Source: Marchantia polymorpha subsp. ruderalis (Eukaryota; Streptophyta; Marchantiopsida; Marchantiales; Marchantiaceae). Taken from it: 64,000 nucleotides of DNA. Position numbers and translations under genes: made by a program. Below are positions 1 to 13,999 of this stretch, piece by piece; position 1 is the first letter of the stretch, and each line of letters opens with the position of its first letter. The stretch is taken from NCBI GenBank assembly GCA_037833965.1, contig AP031354.1:24034001-24098000 (forward strand). Direction: 5' to 3'. The notes beneath the pieces are model-generated. The model saw only the letters and a list, made by a program, of their open reading frames with translations. It was not told the DNA's origin and did not search any database.

Positions 1-2370
1 CCCTAGTCAACCTACCATTATGATTGTATAGTCTAATATGGTATGTAATGTCCCCCGATGTGGTGGAGAATTATTGAACCTCCGAAAGCTAGAGTTCGCT
101 GTTTAACGTGGCGGAGGCCATGCATTTCGCTTTGGTGTTGAATGCAAGGGATGAACATTGTATGGTGTGAGAGAAGGTTGGTCCAGACAAAACTAATAAT
201 GTCGCTCCAAGTTGCCCGTTGCAGGACCGAGATATCCTTTTGTACCGTGTCCTGTATTAACAAGGCTCCCGAAGGAAGCGCTCCTTACATGTACCCTTTT
301 GCGTAAAGCTTCTGTTCTATTCTTTGGAGCTGAGTGGCGCCGGCGTTAAAGGCAAGGCCACATGGTTGGGTCTCACGCTGGGGAAGTACTAGTCTCAGTT
401 TTACCAGGTTCCCACCAAAAATAGGGCGAGGTAACACTCAGAAATGGTCACGGTAAAGCCTTCATCCTCCATATGTTGACCGGACAGCAACACTTCCACA
501 ACTCTCGACACAATGCCGGTTTTTTAACTGTAAGATATCATATAGAAAGGAAAAAGTCATCAAATAGAAGTAAGTAAATATAGCACATGAATACTCACTC
601 CGTCACATCATTACATGGATGAATCCAAGGGGGTGATATGAGGCTAGGTCCCAGCAGCATCACGGTGGGAATTATGTGATATAACACCTAAGATATCTCA
701 ACAACTAGATCAAAGGTAGACAAACGAGCATCTAAAACAAAACCTATATTTAATTTTCCTTTATGGGTCGCCTAGTTCAATACTCTATACATCAATGGAT
801 ACACATGGTCTAAAAGGGACTGTCCAAGAACAAGAGATCAATTATACTGACGTCACCTGATAACGTAGACTTTTTTACATTCTGTCACAAACATCTCCTG
901 CTAGATTACCTTAGCTCTATGGTACTCTAAAATTAGATAAACAAATTTGTGAACTTTCTGCGTTTGCTCGTACGATGATAACTCGGCCGATCCAAAAATC
1001 AGGGGTGGCTTTGGTGCAGTCCCATGAAAGGAGGAAGTGGTCAGCTGGAGGTAGCATGGACAGGACATCTCGCAAAAGACATCGGCCACATCTCTGTTGG
1101 CTAGTCTCGAGGGCGTTCTCAGGAGTACTGCGGATCGAATAGCTTCACAGCGACCGAGGAAAACTTTCGGACAGAAGTACATCCAAACAAAACAAGGTTG
1201 TGTCCTTGACAGAGCATACCTTTGACGAGACCAGTTCGGAGCTCTATCAGGTGGTCCACCGCTGCATAAAGATGGGCCGAGTGTTGGTATCGTTTCAGCT
1301 CGATTTGTGGGCCTTCCCTCTAACGGGGACCCACTCACAAAAGGCTTCCTTCATTCATTCGTTACTGGTTACCTTTGAATGCCTTGTGTAGATATCCCGC
1401 AATTACCTCATTGCTTTGGGGAAAAAGCCAGAGACTTGTTCTTCTCTAAATTTGGGCGGACTGTGGAGTCGGCATCTATGTCTTGCTAAAGTTAGACTCA
1501 CCAATCGCGGGGAGTTTTATTTATTGTGCAACTTATCAACAGCAAGAAACGGAAGTCCGTTCTTCTAAGTTTGGGAACAGTATTCATTGATTTGCTCGTT
1601 ACTTTGCATAGAGAAGGATAAATTATTCATTACATGACGTAACTCAATAACACCACTTTGACCATAGTTCTGACTACTTATGTGACGATGAAGTGTGGCA
1701 TTCCCCATAAAGAGTAATAGGGAAACTCATATTCCATGCTCATAAAACGATGAGTAATGGCACCGCTCTCTTCCACGACACAGTTGCAAATTGTCGCCAC
1801 AAAAGTCGTGCAAGAAAAAGGCCTCGAGATACATGTAAATGACATTACATACCGACCAGTGAATGTGGGGACTTGAAGGCTTGTGTGGACAAGCGCCGAA
1901 TCCATTTTACACCACCCCGTGATGCACTCTGCTGAGCTTGATCTACCATGGAGTAACTAGACATGTTCAGCCAAGTATATATTTCCACAAAGGATTTATA
2001 TATATCATGGCAGCAACTAATTTGTTCAAGTGTCGCAAAATTGATATCCACCCTTCAAATGATACCAGTATTTGCGTTTGTAACCCATCTTCCGAACCAC
2101 AATTTGAAGCACCTCGCTGAGGATTACGTCCATCCTGCATCATGGGTGAACACCCCAAGTTGAGATGGTATGGATTCTTAGGATCTGCAAAAAGAGCTTT
2201 ACCTATCATAGTTCGCTGTTATTAACCCACCAGTTGAGACTGGTTTCCCTTGAAATTCTTTCATGAAGTATTTTTTGTTTTCGTCAAGGCCGATATATTT
2301 CACTTCGTATCTGGATTATATTTCCACCTTTCTAAACTCTGGAATGAACAGTTCGTCAAAATCTGGGAGT
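1..2370. other. intergenic, no recognisable gene
   Basis: Base composition is moderate and open frames are short. The longest, on the minus strand at 901-1338, begins at GTG and resembles no family I know. No splice-linked homology, TIR or LTR was seen. Confidence 0.5.
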
Positions 2371-3188
2371 GACTCTCACGCTGTTTTTAGAGCATAGAAA
2401 ATCTGAATATGATGTAATCACTAGAAATGATAATTTTTTTCGATAAAAAGAATGCCAATGGAAATCTCTTCTTATTCTTATATTTCAAAACCAGTTAGAT
2501 AAAATCTAAAACCCACTGGGATCTTTGAAAGACAATTATAACATTTTCAATTCACAAAAAATGCTTCTCCATACTGATATCCGGGACTTGAACATGTAAA
2601 TTTAAATATGAGGATATTTTGTAAGAGAAAATGTTATAATTTTATTTTAACAAGATTTATACATTAAATACATCAAAATTTTGATATTTTTGTACCAATC
2701 TGTGGCATGCAAATACAAAATACGTTTTATTCCACATATTCTCAGATAATTAAAACAATTATCCCCACAACAACTATTCAATATATAATTTCATTATTTA
2801 TTTCCCTAAAAGAGATGTGATTCTAAAGATAGCTACATATGTCTAAATTGTGTAAAATCAATATCAAGTATAATGAAATGAAGACAGTCTAATTTCAGAC
2901 ATCTTCCTTTGAATGTAAATATTGGTACCAACACCGACTATTGTGATGATAATGAATCAAGAACATGATTTGCAAGGTATCTTACGAGGTTCCAACAACA
3001 AAAATCTCGTATACAAAACTTTATTATAATATACAATTTTTTACCTCATCATTCTAATCGTATAGACGTTTGAGCACATATAATGGTTTTATGAGCACAA
3101 TTCCATTCAATAAATCTGAATTAGGGGGAATATGTGTCGAGGTAACACATCTTTTTCTACACCATAATGAACATATATGATTGATAAT

Positions 3189-3207
3189 TATATATATATA
3201 TATATAT
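3189..3207. repeat. (TA)n microsatellite
   Basis: An uninterrupted TA dinucleotide run of about nine units. Confidence 0.9.
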
Positions 3208-5227
3208 TCATCCTCGCAGAAAAGGTTATGGTGCGATCAACCAAGAAAGATTCGTGCCATGTGAGTGGAATCCTTCACAACATATAGAAGAATAAATGAG
3301 ATGTACGATCCCTGGATAAACGTATGTATTTGATATTCTTGGTGGACCTCTTTATCATTCGCACTTACTTGTGAATATGTAGGTGAGGACAATGGGGTGG
3401 GGGGCAGAGGAACGGGAGGTAGGGGTAGGGCTGTAGACATCGACCCATTAACCCGGTTGCCCTCAAAAGAGCCGCTGACCATGCTGATCATGCGAATACA
3501 GTGTGGATGGGTACGGAAAAGTTTCGCAAAAGTGGCAAGAATGAAATATGTAGCCGTGATGAAGTAGACCTGAACCTGGTAACCATGACCACGTAAGTCG
3601 ACTGGGCTTGTCAGGCTGGTAGGTCACACCGTCAAATAGCTTTGGAGCTCATCCTCTGCTCTAGACACCTCTCGAACGTACGAAATGCTTACAACGTTTG
3701 CGAACTGGAAGGAGAGTACGGCACCGCAGTACCCCTCTAAAGCCCCTAACTCCTGTCTCGCAGGAAATTATGAGAAACTCTCGCGAGCCCCTAGCTTAGG
3801 AGCGAACGAATACATCTTAACGTCTTTGTTGGGCCTTGGTCGAACGAATGGTGTCAAGATCCACGGAGGACGTACGAGTTACAGTTGCAACAGTACACAG
3901 TCGTTACAATGGTAAGAGAACGTTGGTGTTAATGTGGAGATCAAACGACGCGTCAAAGATAATTAATGAACAAACCAAACCCCTCGTTCGAGCTAGCACC
4001 TAAGCTACATGAGACGTCCGGAACTTAATTCACGCCATCAACCATGGCATTCGCACTACTGTACTTACCTCCGCTTTGACAACGATCACAATTTGATTAC
4101 GTGATGGTGAACCAAAGTGGGATTTGTTATGTATTCAAGGTTTCCACCTTCAGTTCCTTGACATGAATTCAGTAAAGAGGACCAAGCGGTATAAATAAAA
4201 AAGACGAGAGATGGGGCCGTTTATTGAAATTTCAGAGTGTATTGCTAGCAGCACAGCATCCATTTGTGCATGAGAGTGAATACGAAGACCATGGTAACAA
4301 ATGGTTTGTTTGTCCTTGTGCCTAGGCACAAACGATTGCGGACTAGCACGGTAGAGTAGATTGTGTGAAGAGCACTTCATCCATAGTATCTGTAGATTGA
4401 ACAGGGAGACAACGGTGACATCAATTATCGCGGAATCCAAGTCATAGAAAGTTAGAGCACTGTCAATTTACAGTTTGTATACTGTATCATCAAGTTCCAC
4501 GCTTTAAATTAGAATATCGAGGAAGAAAACCGTAGTATATGCAATAGAAGCGTACATTCTGCACATTTCTCAAAAACATAAATATACTTCTATATAATAA
4601 AGGAAGTGTCTTGCGGATAGCGCTACCAATATAATTAAACTTTTATAAAAACCTCGTCTATATTTTTATTTTTTTCTTTATGTATATATATATACAATAT
4701 TTTATTTCTTCAAAAGAGAATATTATCAGATTCTTTAGTAGATATAATTGTTAATCGATAAACACAGACCTCTAGTAATAAGAAACTGAACATAATAATC
4801 GCTACAAAAACATGGGCAAGCTTTTTTGGATAAATGTGGTTCTAACATTGAGATGTAATGTGCCGTATATTTGAAGATATATTCAAGATTATTCAAAAAA
4901 ATAATTCATTTTTTATCATTCTCTTTTAGATTCTGAAATCATAATTTTTCAAATGATATTAAATATACTGATAAAATATAATTTTACAATACAATCATAC
5001 TTTAATTGTTATTATATTGATGCATCAATGAAATCTTGCTTATGAAATTGAAAATTTTAGTTTTTTTGAATTTTGATTTTAATTTAATAAATCTTATTTT
5101 TTAAAATCGAAATACTTTGAAATTAAAAATGAAATACTACTGAAACTTTAAAATTATAATTACTGCATGATTATTACCTTGTATGCATAATAATCCATTG
5201 ACGTTTGTCTTCGTATGAAATTCACAT

Positions 5228-5270
5228 TAAGAGAGTCTAATTCTACTTCAAGAAGAATTAGACTCTCTTA
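5228..5270. repeat. perfect hairpin, 17-bp arms
   Basis: The left arm TAAGAGAGTCTAATTCT (5228-5244) is exactly reverse-complemented at 5254-5270, around a 9-nt loop. It lies inside an AT-rich block with no gene beside it. It could be a foldback relic or a small-RNA hairpin; the sequence does not say which. Confidence 0.85.
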
Positions 5271-7180
5271 TTTTGAAATACAATAAAGTCAAATATTTCT
5301 AAGATAATTTTGTTTTGTAACTTTTAAAAATTTCATGGATATAATTTATTTATTTTGAAAAAATATTTTCTACTTAATACATTCATGATATTTTAAAATT
5401 TTGAATTCACACATACTTTTTTTTTATCTTTAATTTTCAATATATTTTAAATGATGTAATATTTAGACTTTCATGGTCTAATAACTTTAAATCTGAATCA
5501 TTTGATTTCAAATTCTATAAAAAAAACCTTGATTATTTATAACCAAGATATCATAATACTCTTTTTTTAAATTCAAACTAGATTTACATAAAAAATGATA
5601 ATGAAAATTTTTGCTTGAACAATAACATATTGTGTAACAATCTACAATAATCTTGTATGTGAAATCAAACTGTATTTTAATGTAATTCATTTTTATTAAA
5701 ATTGTAAGAATTAAAGTAAAGTCTTGTTAGTTATAATTACATTTAGTTAAGCTGATAAAGCTACCATAATATATAAGATATGTAAATAGCTCTCAATTAC
5801 CCTTTTTAGGATCTTTTAGTGAAGCATGAAGTGCTGAACTTGAGTCATAGTGCTGAACTATATATGTAGGTTGTGCTCGTGCATTTTGAATTTTTTTTTG
5901 GATGAATACTTGCAAATAATACAAATCTAAATAACATCTCATATGTTTTGGCAATTAATCATATTAATTAAAAAACTTGTTTCAAAATTTAAAGTATTGC
6001 ATTTCATCAATTTTAATTGTTGTTATTTTGATAATTTTATGGCAAAAAATAATCAAAATTCTTAGGAATAATTGACTTGAGAAATAATATATTGCTAGCA
6101 ATACTTACTTTCCTCATTTGAAAAATCAATAACAAAGAACCGGTGTTATACTTCTTTAGACTTGTACATACTTTATTGTGTATAATATATTTATTTATTT
6201 ATTTTTCTGATTTTGAATCTTAATCAAATCACGATATCTTTGAGATGGTATTGTGATTGCAAGTTTTACTTATTTAATTGTAATAATCCTCAAATTATAT
6301 GCAATTTCATCCATGATTATCTTAAGTGAGAACAAGAACAATCTCTATGATTAAGTATGTTGGTATATAAACCAAATTTATGATATTTGCTTGCAGCCAA
6401 TACCAAATTAGAATGAAGTATCAAATTCAATACGGTAATTTCTGCTGTATATGCATTCATACAAAGGTTTATATTCACCACAAAGGGCTTGTACATACCA
6501 AATTATCGTTAGGTCTTATCCGATCAAGGATCCATTTACATTCTAGAGTTTTGATTGTTCTTCTCCTTTGAGCTGAGTTACATCCAAGACCTGAGCTTCA
6601 GCGGAATCATATTGAGTCAAATCAGTTTAGTTCCCCTCAAATCAAGTAAGTTCAGACCTTTCAACAGACCCTGCTACTTGCATATAAAGTTGGAGCCCAA
6701 GTCAAAGGGACAAAAAGACTCATAAATACCATCATAAAGGTCTTCAAGAGATACACAAGTGGCCAACTATATATGCATCTCGATTTCGATCTATATATCA
6801 AGTATAGTCACCAATTATCATGATAACGGTTGAATGTTAAATCAACAGAGTTTCAATTTGTAACATTAGAATATGTGAAGAAAAAAATTGGGATTTAACG
6901 TTGTGCTTCTTCGTGATCCTCAGTACTTGCTACGTGCAAAAAGGAGTAGATGTTTGCCTCAAGAGCAATAATTTTACAATCGAGAAAAAATATATGGATA
7001 TATGCTCAAACAAGATAAATCATATCATGATCTCATGCTGATTACAAAAATCATGCCATGAAGAACACATGCAATACTCATGCACTAGTAATAGTAACAC
7101 TCAATAAAAGTTAGTTATTGCATTTATAATGAAAAAAGAATAGTTATCTTCCATGTCATTGGTGTAATAAACATTCTAAT

Positions 7181-8333
7181 CATGCACCTGTTGTCGGCAT
7201 AATTGCACGCAATTACGTCCATCGGGGAGAATGCAAGAGTTAGTCTCACTACGTACAAGGAGACGAGGAAGAGAAATCAGACATGTCAACTAGAAAACTA
7301 TTCCAAATTACGGAAGAATGGAGGCGAAGGTATTGATGTTTGATGTTTGGTGATTACGAGCTCATGATGCGGGTTCTGGCTCCGGATTAGGAATGATGAA
7401 CTCCATCGAAGATCTGAATGACACGATGCCGCGTGGCAGTTGCACTGGAACTGCTGACAGGGCTTGCAGCCCGACGTCCGCGCCGGCGCGCCCTGGCCTC
7501 GCGCAAACAAACGAACAAACCTCGGACGAACTTCCGCTCGTTGTCAGGCCCCGAGGCGCGGCACGAGGAGCGTTGCCGAAGAGTTCATGAGCCTGCCTCC
7601 CCCGCGCCCCTGGACGGTGTCAGAGCGAGCCTGCCACTCGTCGCGCTTGGCGATCCGAGCGAGCGATTCTGCCTCGTTCTGATGTCTTTTGCGCGACCCG
7701 GGGAGCGCCAGAGCCAGCGAGAGAGTCTGGTCGTTGTGGCCGAACATAAATGTCGATCTGTCTGAAGGAAAGTGCTCTCCTCGGTGGCACCGAAATGCCT
7801 CTCGTGATTCGCTTCGTCTCCCGGTGCTTTCTCATTTACACGTCTTTATGAGAGTTATTGATCCGAGAGGATTCGAGAAATCTTTTGCCTCAGCTTCCGG
7901 TGGAGGCTCGTCTTCGGCATTGAACTTGCTCTGACGGGGAGGCAGAGGAAATTTACTGAACCTAAGTGGCAACTGTCTGGATGTGGTGAGGAGTGTCACG
8001 TCATACACGGACGACTGCGGCGTATCTACATTCTCTTCCCTTCGTAGTGATTGAACTCGAGACGACAATCATGAAGATTCTCGGTTCACTCCGATTGCAG
8101 CATTCGTCACATTCAACCTCCCGAAGGTGCTGGGTCGTTTCTTGCTCGTATGACTGAGGCGCGGAGGACAATTATGACACGTGAACTCTGCAACTGGGAG
8201 TGGACTGCAGAGGCAGCCTAAACTTCCGGAACACAGTGCTTGTTGTAAGTTGTGACGAATCAGGGATTCGTGAAGTTCGTGGTAGCTCGAAAAGCTCCCT
8301 GCTGCTGGATCCTGGAGGGAACTGAGAGGATTG
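7181..8333. other. GC-rich region upstream of the sterol reductase
   Basis: From about 7.4 kb the composition jumps to GC-rich with many CpG, as expected for a promoter and 5' leader. Overlapping frames on both strands around 7.4-7.9 kb are a by-product of the GC content; none shows family resemblance. It probably holds the DWF5-like promoter and 5' UTR. Confidence 0.45.
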
Positions 8334-11300
8334 ATGGAGGCCAAAAGCCCTCGGTATAAAAGTCCCACGCGAAAAGTACAGAGAGCGGGGATGGGTGGGA
8401 GAAGTCCCCGATTGTTGAGCCCCACGCGTTTTGAGAAATCAGCTCGCGTTACCACTCGATCACAGGAAAAGCTAGGGAAGGAGGATGCGTCAACCAGTTC
8501 CGGTTATAGTTGCCTTTCATCAGTGCCGTCTGCAAGCGTTACCTATCTTGCAATCGCCTGCATGGTCATTTTCTGTCCAACTATGGTCATTTACATGTAC
8601 GCCAGCATGCCCACGTCACCCCATACTTCTTGTTTCGCTTCCCAGATTGAAGAGAAAAACTGGATCTCCCTGAAGAATAATAAAGAGTGCTTCTTCAATC
8701 ATCCTCGTGTTCTCCGAACTACCTGCTTTAACTGAAGTCCAGATCACACATTGCAAGAAATAACTCCAGAGTATCCCGTACACGCACATGTTGTCCATAT
8801 TATAACTTAGCTAGGTCACCTCCAAAACAAAGAGCAGACGGATCGAATTGCATGATAGCGGTGTTTGATGTTCCAGAATGAATCGAGAAGGTTAGTAATA
8901 CACAGCTGAACCCTTGTCCAAGCAGGAAATCGTCAGATTGACAGGATCAACTAATTACGGTTCATGTTCAGATGTAGCGTCTTACTTGTTAGCTGCCATA
9001 CACAGTAGGACAACAAAACGGATGCGAAGATCCCATCAAGTCGTACATGGAAGAAAATTCGTAGCTTCGTACATGTTGTAGCTTGATGCATCCTGTAGAT
9101 CCAGTGCTCTTGTGAGGTGTCACTGATTCCAAAGATACAACTGTAGCTTTTTGGAGAGAACACACCATAAACGAAGAAGCCCTGATCAACAGAGGAATGC
9201 TGACACACCTTTGGGATCTGTAGTACAGTATCTCACTCGTAAACGGAGTCCAGCTTTTCACTCCCCTGTCCCTCTCAAGGAACATAACTCCGAACCATGC
9301 AACTTCTTGTGTGAACTGTATGGACATGGCATGTGAGTGTAGATTCCTGACTCACCATAAGCGCAGTATTTATTCAGAGTTTTACAAACTCCGAAAAGCG
9401 AACGGATTGACTAGCGTTAGAGGTTCTTATTATCTATCAATATACGCATCGCAAAATAAATTGGCTTACTATAGTTGAAATTCAAAGAAGGTGGAACATG
9501 AAAATTAACTTTGAATGTCATCATCGTCGTAAATATTTTACTAACATGATACGTTGAAGGAGGCTTCACTCCTCCTCCTCCTTCGATGTAAAAACAGTCT
9601 TCACTGAATCGCACAGTTATAACGAACATAATCGTTTTCAGTTTATTGTGGGAACTTGCGCAGGTGGTATGCCCATCGATATTTAGATGGATCCATAATT
9701 CAGTTGAGGAACCATATTCGTCAAGAAAAAAGCTTACTTCGTATCGTGGACATTTGGCCAGTTCCTACTTTCTTCGGCTGTATGGCAGTTGGTGCGTTGG
9801 CTGTTTCCCAAGCACTGATGCAGATTTTGCTGCCAGGAGCTTATTTCTTTGGACCTGTTACTCCTCGGGGAAATCGACCCCTTTACAAGGTCAAAACGTA
9901 CCCTTTTGACACAAGTTGAGCGCCCCTCACCTGCGTCATATGTTCAATCTGTGAAGTGTTTTAGCGAGCCACAGGAAAGGCAAGCTATGTACATTATCTA
10001 GAACCTTCCAAAACCACGGTTTCAAGTGACGGGACTATCTCACCATAGACAGTAAACCATCCTATATTTTTCTCTTGTATTCCTCGAAACCGAGGATTAT
10101 TTAATGAAAGGCATCTGCTGGAATAGAAAAGAGGAGTTATACCTCGTTTTAAGGCTAGCTGTAATGCTATTTGGATGATGTTTACACTGTGTTCAAGACA
10201 AAGGTACCGTGTTTGAGCCAGTCTACATTCTAGGACCTCATTTTGTCCAGGGCGTTTATTGCAGAAAAATGGATTTGCAGCTTATTGGATAACAATGCTG
10301 ACAACATGGATCACATGGAGGTGATGATCCATAATTTGAATTCAAATAAACTTTACAATCAGATTTCATCTTGAGCAATCGTCATACCATTCTATGTCAG
10401 ATCACAATTTATCATCACAAAACAAGTCACCTACTATGCTCGTTTCCGTGGTGTTTATTGAAAATAGGGAAGGATTCTTCAACCCTGCCACCATCTATGA
10501 TCATTTGGGGGAGATCATATCCACTTCAATTTGCGTTTCTGTTGTCCTCTGCATCCTCCTGTATGTCAAGGTGATTATCCAGACTTTCGTGTTCCAATTT
10601 CCTCCAGAAGATATCAAAATCATGAACCATCCGTCCTCTATATCTCGACCCATTATTTCGTTAGAGCGTCCTTACAATCATAGTTCTTGCCCTTAGTTTG
10701 TGTACCATATTTTGTACTAAGTCCTAAACAATTGAAATTGGGACTAATTCTCAGAATTGTACGAGCTAGAATGAGAGGTAAGAACACCGTCAGACTTTAC
10801 GACTGGTAATTTATTTTTAAGGACATTTTTGCAAAAAGAAAAAACCAAATTAGACGAAGTTTTTTACACAACGGATCACAAAAAAATCGCTTTCTCAAGT
10901 CTTCACGCTCCAGTGGCTGGAATTTTGAACTCCTGTTGGCCAACGTTCTGTAATTACGGAATTTGGAGTCTTTGATACCCTTAAATATGAAGACGGTTAA
11001 ACGGTTGTCCGTTTAAGGAAGCACATGAAAATGTACATCTGAGTCCAGTTTCTATCATTGCAGGGTTATTTGGCACCTTCGTCTTCGGATTGTCGTTCTT
11101 CGGGAAGTATTATTCTGGACATATTTTGGGTAAGACTGTTTAGAGAGCGGCGAGGTTCGAAGCTATTTCCTTCTGTCATTTTGAATCAGCAATAGACGTA
11201 AACTTGGGCCAGTTGGGATAATGGGACACTAAGTATGCACTGTATATTTTTCACAGGGTATGGAGTTGCACCCAAAAATAGGACGATGGCTTGACATGAG

Positions 11301-13999
11301 GGAGCTTCTCACTTCAAGGATAGCGATGACGTCTTGGGCTCTACTGGTAGTTAGTTATATGTGCAAGCAGGTGAAAAAACCATGACCCTTGAGCGTCCTT
11401 CTGGACCCAAATCTGTAAGAGATTAAATACTGTACCTTCAACTACTTGATATCCATATCTGAAGACTCCTTGTTATCTTAACTGATAAGTATCTCGGCTG
11501 TACTTTGAAAACAACATGGCGTAAACATACAATATGGTGTCCGCGACAGCGATAAAGTGAGTGCATTCCAGCATTTCTAACAGAACATCTCTAATTTGGC
11601 GGTACTTGCGCAATTTCTGGACAAATTTCTGTCAGATTGAAACGTTTGGCCACCTTCACGACTCCATGGTTGTAACCGGTTCGCTGATGCTGATGTATGT
11701 AACCAAGCACTTTTGGTTAGAACATAGCTACCTCAGCTCGCTGGACATGGCACATGATCGTAGTAAGTAATTCCCCGGAAATCAAAATCTTCTCATTCCA
11801 TGCCTCCACAGACATTACATAAACAATCTGCTCCAGAACTACTCCCTGAGCAAACGTGAAGCAGTTTGTAGACTGTTAACAAAGTGCTGTTTAAAAACTT
11901 CATAAGCTGATAATAACCGCTGCATACTGGCTTGCTCTAGAATCTGAAGAGAAGTCCTCATTTTGAGCTCAAATGCTTGTATTTGATTTTACTGGCTGGA
12001 AACTTGCAGCCGGGCTGTATACCGTGTGGTGCTCGTTGGTCTGGGTCCCCAGCGTCTACACATCTCCAGCACTTTTTCTAGCATCGCACCCGATCGAGCT
12101 AGGGTTGAAGGTAATTCCATGTACCACCTGTTGTGGTTGATTAGCAATACTCATATGAAATTTGTACTGTACCTTCTAAGGAGGTTTCACTGCAGTTGCT
12201 CCTACGTAGTACCTAAATAATAATCTTCGTTTCTAAACACTGTTGACCAATTATCGTCAGTTCGAAGAAAATATTGATTTTCCTACTCCTAACTCACCGG
12301 CCTGTACATGAATCTCCCGAGGAGTTCGAAAATGTGTGTGGTCCGAGTCTTCTGATTTGGTGGGTTTGGTTTTAACGCAGGTGTCTGTTACAATATTCGT
12401 TTTGGGCTTCATTTCGATCTGCATACTCTATGATTGCGACAACCAAAAGGCAAAATTTCGTGAAGCGAACGGAAGATGCCACATCTGGGGAAAACCCGCA
12501 ACCAAGGTTCGGATCGAGACTATTCTCCGAAAGTCATGCGGCAGTTTTGTAAATCATATGTAAAGGAATAATTTCTCCTTTCTTCGGTACATTGAAGTGT
12601 ACTGACGGTGTACTGACGATTATGAGCTCAACACGTACTAACGAAATTACAGAATAAACAGTTTTTGTAACACAACTTCGACTAAATGCCAATGTCAGAT
12701 CATTGCTCACTACCTTATCGAGAACGGTGAACATCACATAAGCCCGCTCCTAACTTCCGGCTGGTACAAACCTTCTTCAAATTTGACAACCTCGTCCTTC
12801 TAGTACTTTCGTGTGACCGAACCTTTTCCCGTTTCTGTCAACTTGAACATTAGCGTGGCAGGGTTACTGGCTTAATCGTACGCACTGAAATGTAATATTG
12901 TTGTTTTTTCAGATCACCATAGTTGTCCTGCAGGTAGCTGCTGGTCCGTAACAAATACGGGGTCAAAATGACGCACATTTACCATCAATTTCAATGCCTT
13001 CGCAGGAGTTTAGAAATCTAGTCACACCAGATATAATGTCGAACCCAGAGTTTGATGTTGTTCACTGTCTTAAAAACCTTCTGGCTTCCGGGATTTTGAC
13101 TAATCTTATTAGTGTACGGAACAGGTGGGGCTTGGCTCGTAATTTCCACTATCTGCCGGAGTTGTGTTCGGCCTTCCTGTGGACGTTGCCTTGTTTATTT
13201 ACTCATGTATGTGTTTCTAACCCGTCGTTTGTGATACTTTTATTTCCTGAACAACCGTTAGATTCACCTTCTCATTGTGCACGAAAGTAGATTCCTCTGT
13301 GTAGGATTCACACCTTGTCAAACTTAGATAGAGCAAAATGAAGAAAAGGTTGCCTGGCGCGTTGTTTCATACCACCGGTGCATGCCGACTGTCATCGCAC
13401 TGGTTGCAGGCACATTGACTGTATATTAGTCACATTCTATCGTGTGGACAAAATGCTCATGCCCTAATTAATATGCATTGTACTGAGGAAATGTTTATTC
13501 ACAAACCTTAGTTCTCTAAGTAGAAGAATAATTACAAATGTAATTCCACCTAATTCAAAAGAGTAATCTATAGCCGGTAACGTCAAATGTTGCAGTTTCT
13601 GCCCTATTATTACTTCCTGGGCCTCTCGTTTTTGCTTTTCGATCGTGCCAAAAGGGATGACCACCGATGCAGAAGGAAGTAAGTACAGTACTTACCCTTG
13701 TTGAATTGAATGTTTGGTGCATGCCCACTTTCGAGGTGTCTTGATCCTTCGCTAGTTCTTGGTCATGGACCTGTTTTTAAACAACTACTTTGCTTTGAAA
13801 CCTGCAAGTACTGCTCCGTCCTAACAACCCAGTGACAAACTGGCATGCCACCTTTCCGCCTACGGAGTGGAGGCATCTTTTTGCTTTCGGCTTTGACTTG
13901 AGAGTAGAATCACCTTCTTTTATGCTTGACAGGTATCAAAGATACTGGGAGGTTTACTGCAGAAAAGTACCCTGGAAGATTATACCGCATGTTTATTAG
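8334..13999 (+). CDS. DWF5: sterol delta-7 reductase (7-dehydrocholesterol reductase, DWF5/DHCR7 family), 12 exons
   Basis: This enzyme reduces the C7-C8 double bond of delta-5,7 sterols with NADPH in the ER membrane, late in phytosterol synthesis. Exons read from splice sites and family similarity: 8334-8596, 9664-9889, 10265-10320, 10468-10570, 11064-11129, 11257-11370, 11636-11762, 12010-12110, 12381-12506, 13006-13206, 13596-13678, 13933-13999. All junctions keep frame, giving 510 residues against about 432 in Arabidopsis. Landmarks include GSII near the start of exon 2, NPATIYDHLGEI (exon 4), APSSSD (exon 5), WGMELHPKIG (exons 5-6), MYVTKHFW and DMAHDR (exon 7), VWVPSVYTSP (exon 8), YDCDNQ (exon 9), WGLARNFHYLPE (exon 10), THFLPYYY across exons 10-11, and the C-terminus VPWKIIPHVY. 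The extra length is a basic Ser/Pro-rich N-terminus and added residues in exon 10. Start uncertain: an in-frame ATG at 8391 is the alternative. Exon 10's 5' edge is the weakest call. Confidence 0.88.
8355..8362 (+). promoter_or_regulatory. TATA-box-like TATAAAAG, possibly coincidental
   Basis: A good TATA match lies 21 bases into the predicted first exon and 29 bases before the second in-frame ATG (8391). If used, transcription would start almost at 8391, leaving little or no leader, so it may be chance. It matters because it decides between the 8334 start and a shorter form. Confidence 0.3.

Larger units (their letters stand above)
2371..7180. other. AT-rich gene-free block
   Basis: The stretch is strongly AT-rich apart from a less AT-rich patch at about 3.2-4.5 kb. 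It has only short random frames. It holds a TA microsatellite near 3.19 kb and a perfect hairpin near 5.23 kb, listed separately. No gene is supported. Confidence 0.6.

Noticed and set aside
901-1338. 145-codon minus-strand frame
   Set aside because: Starts at GTG, has no domain similarity, and lies in a region without other coding signals.
5228-5270. Short hairpins considered as CRISPR repeats or bacterial terminators
   Set aside because: No regularly spaced repeat array exists and the surrounding DNA is eukaryotic with spliceosomal introns.
12913-12933. 21-base micro-exon (ITIVVLQ) in the sterol reductase gene
   Set aside because: It has AG and GT borders and keeps frame, but no family similarity. 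Left out of the main model and mentioned only as a possible cassette.
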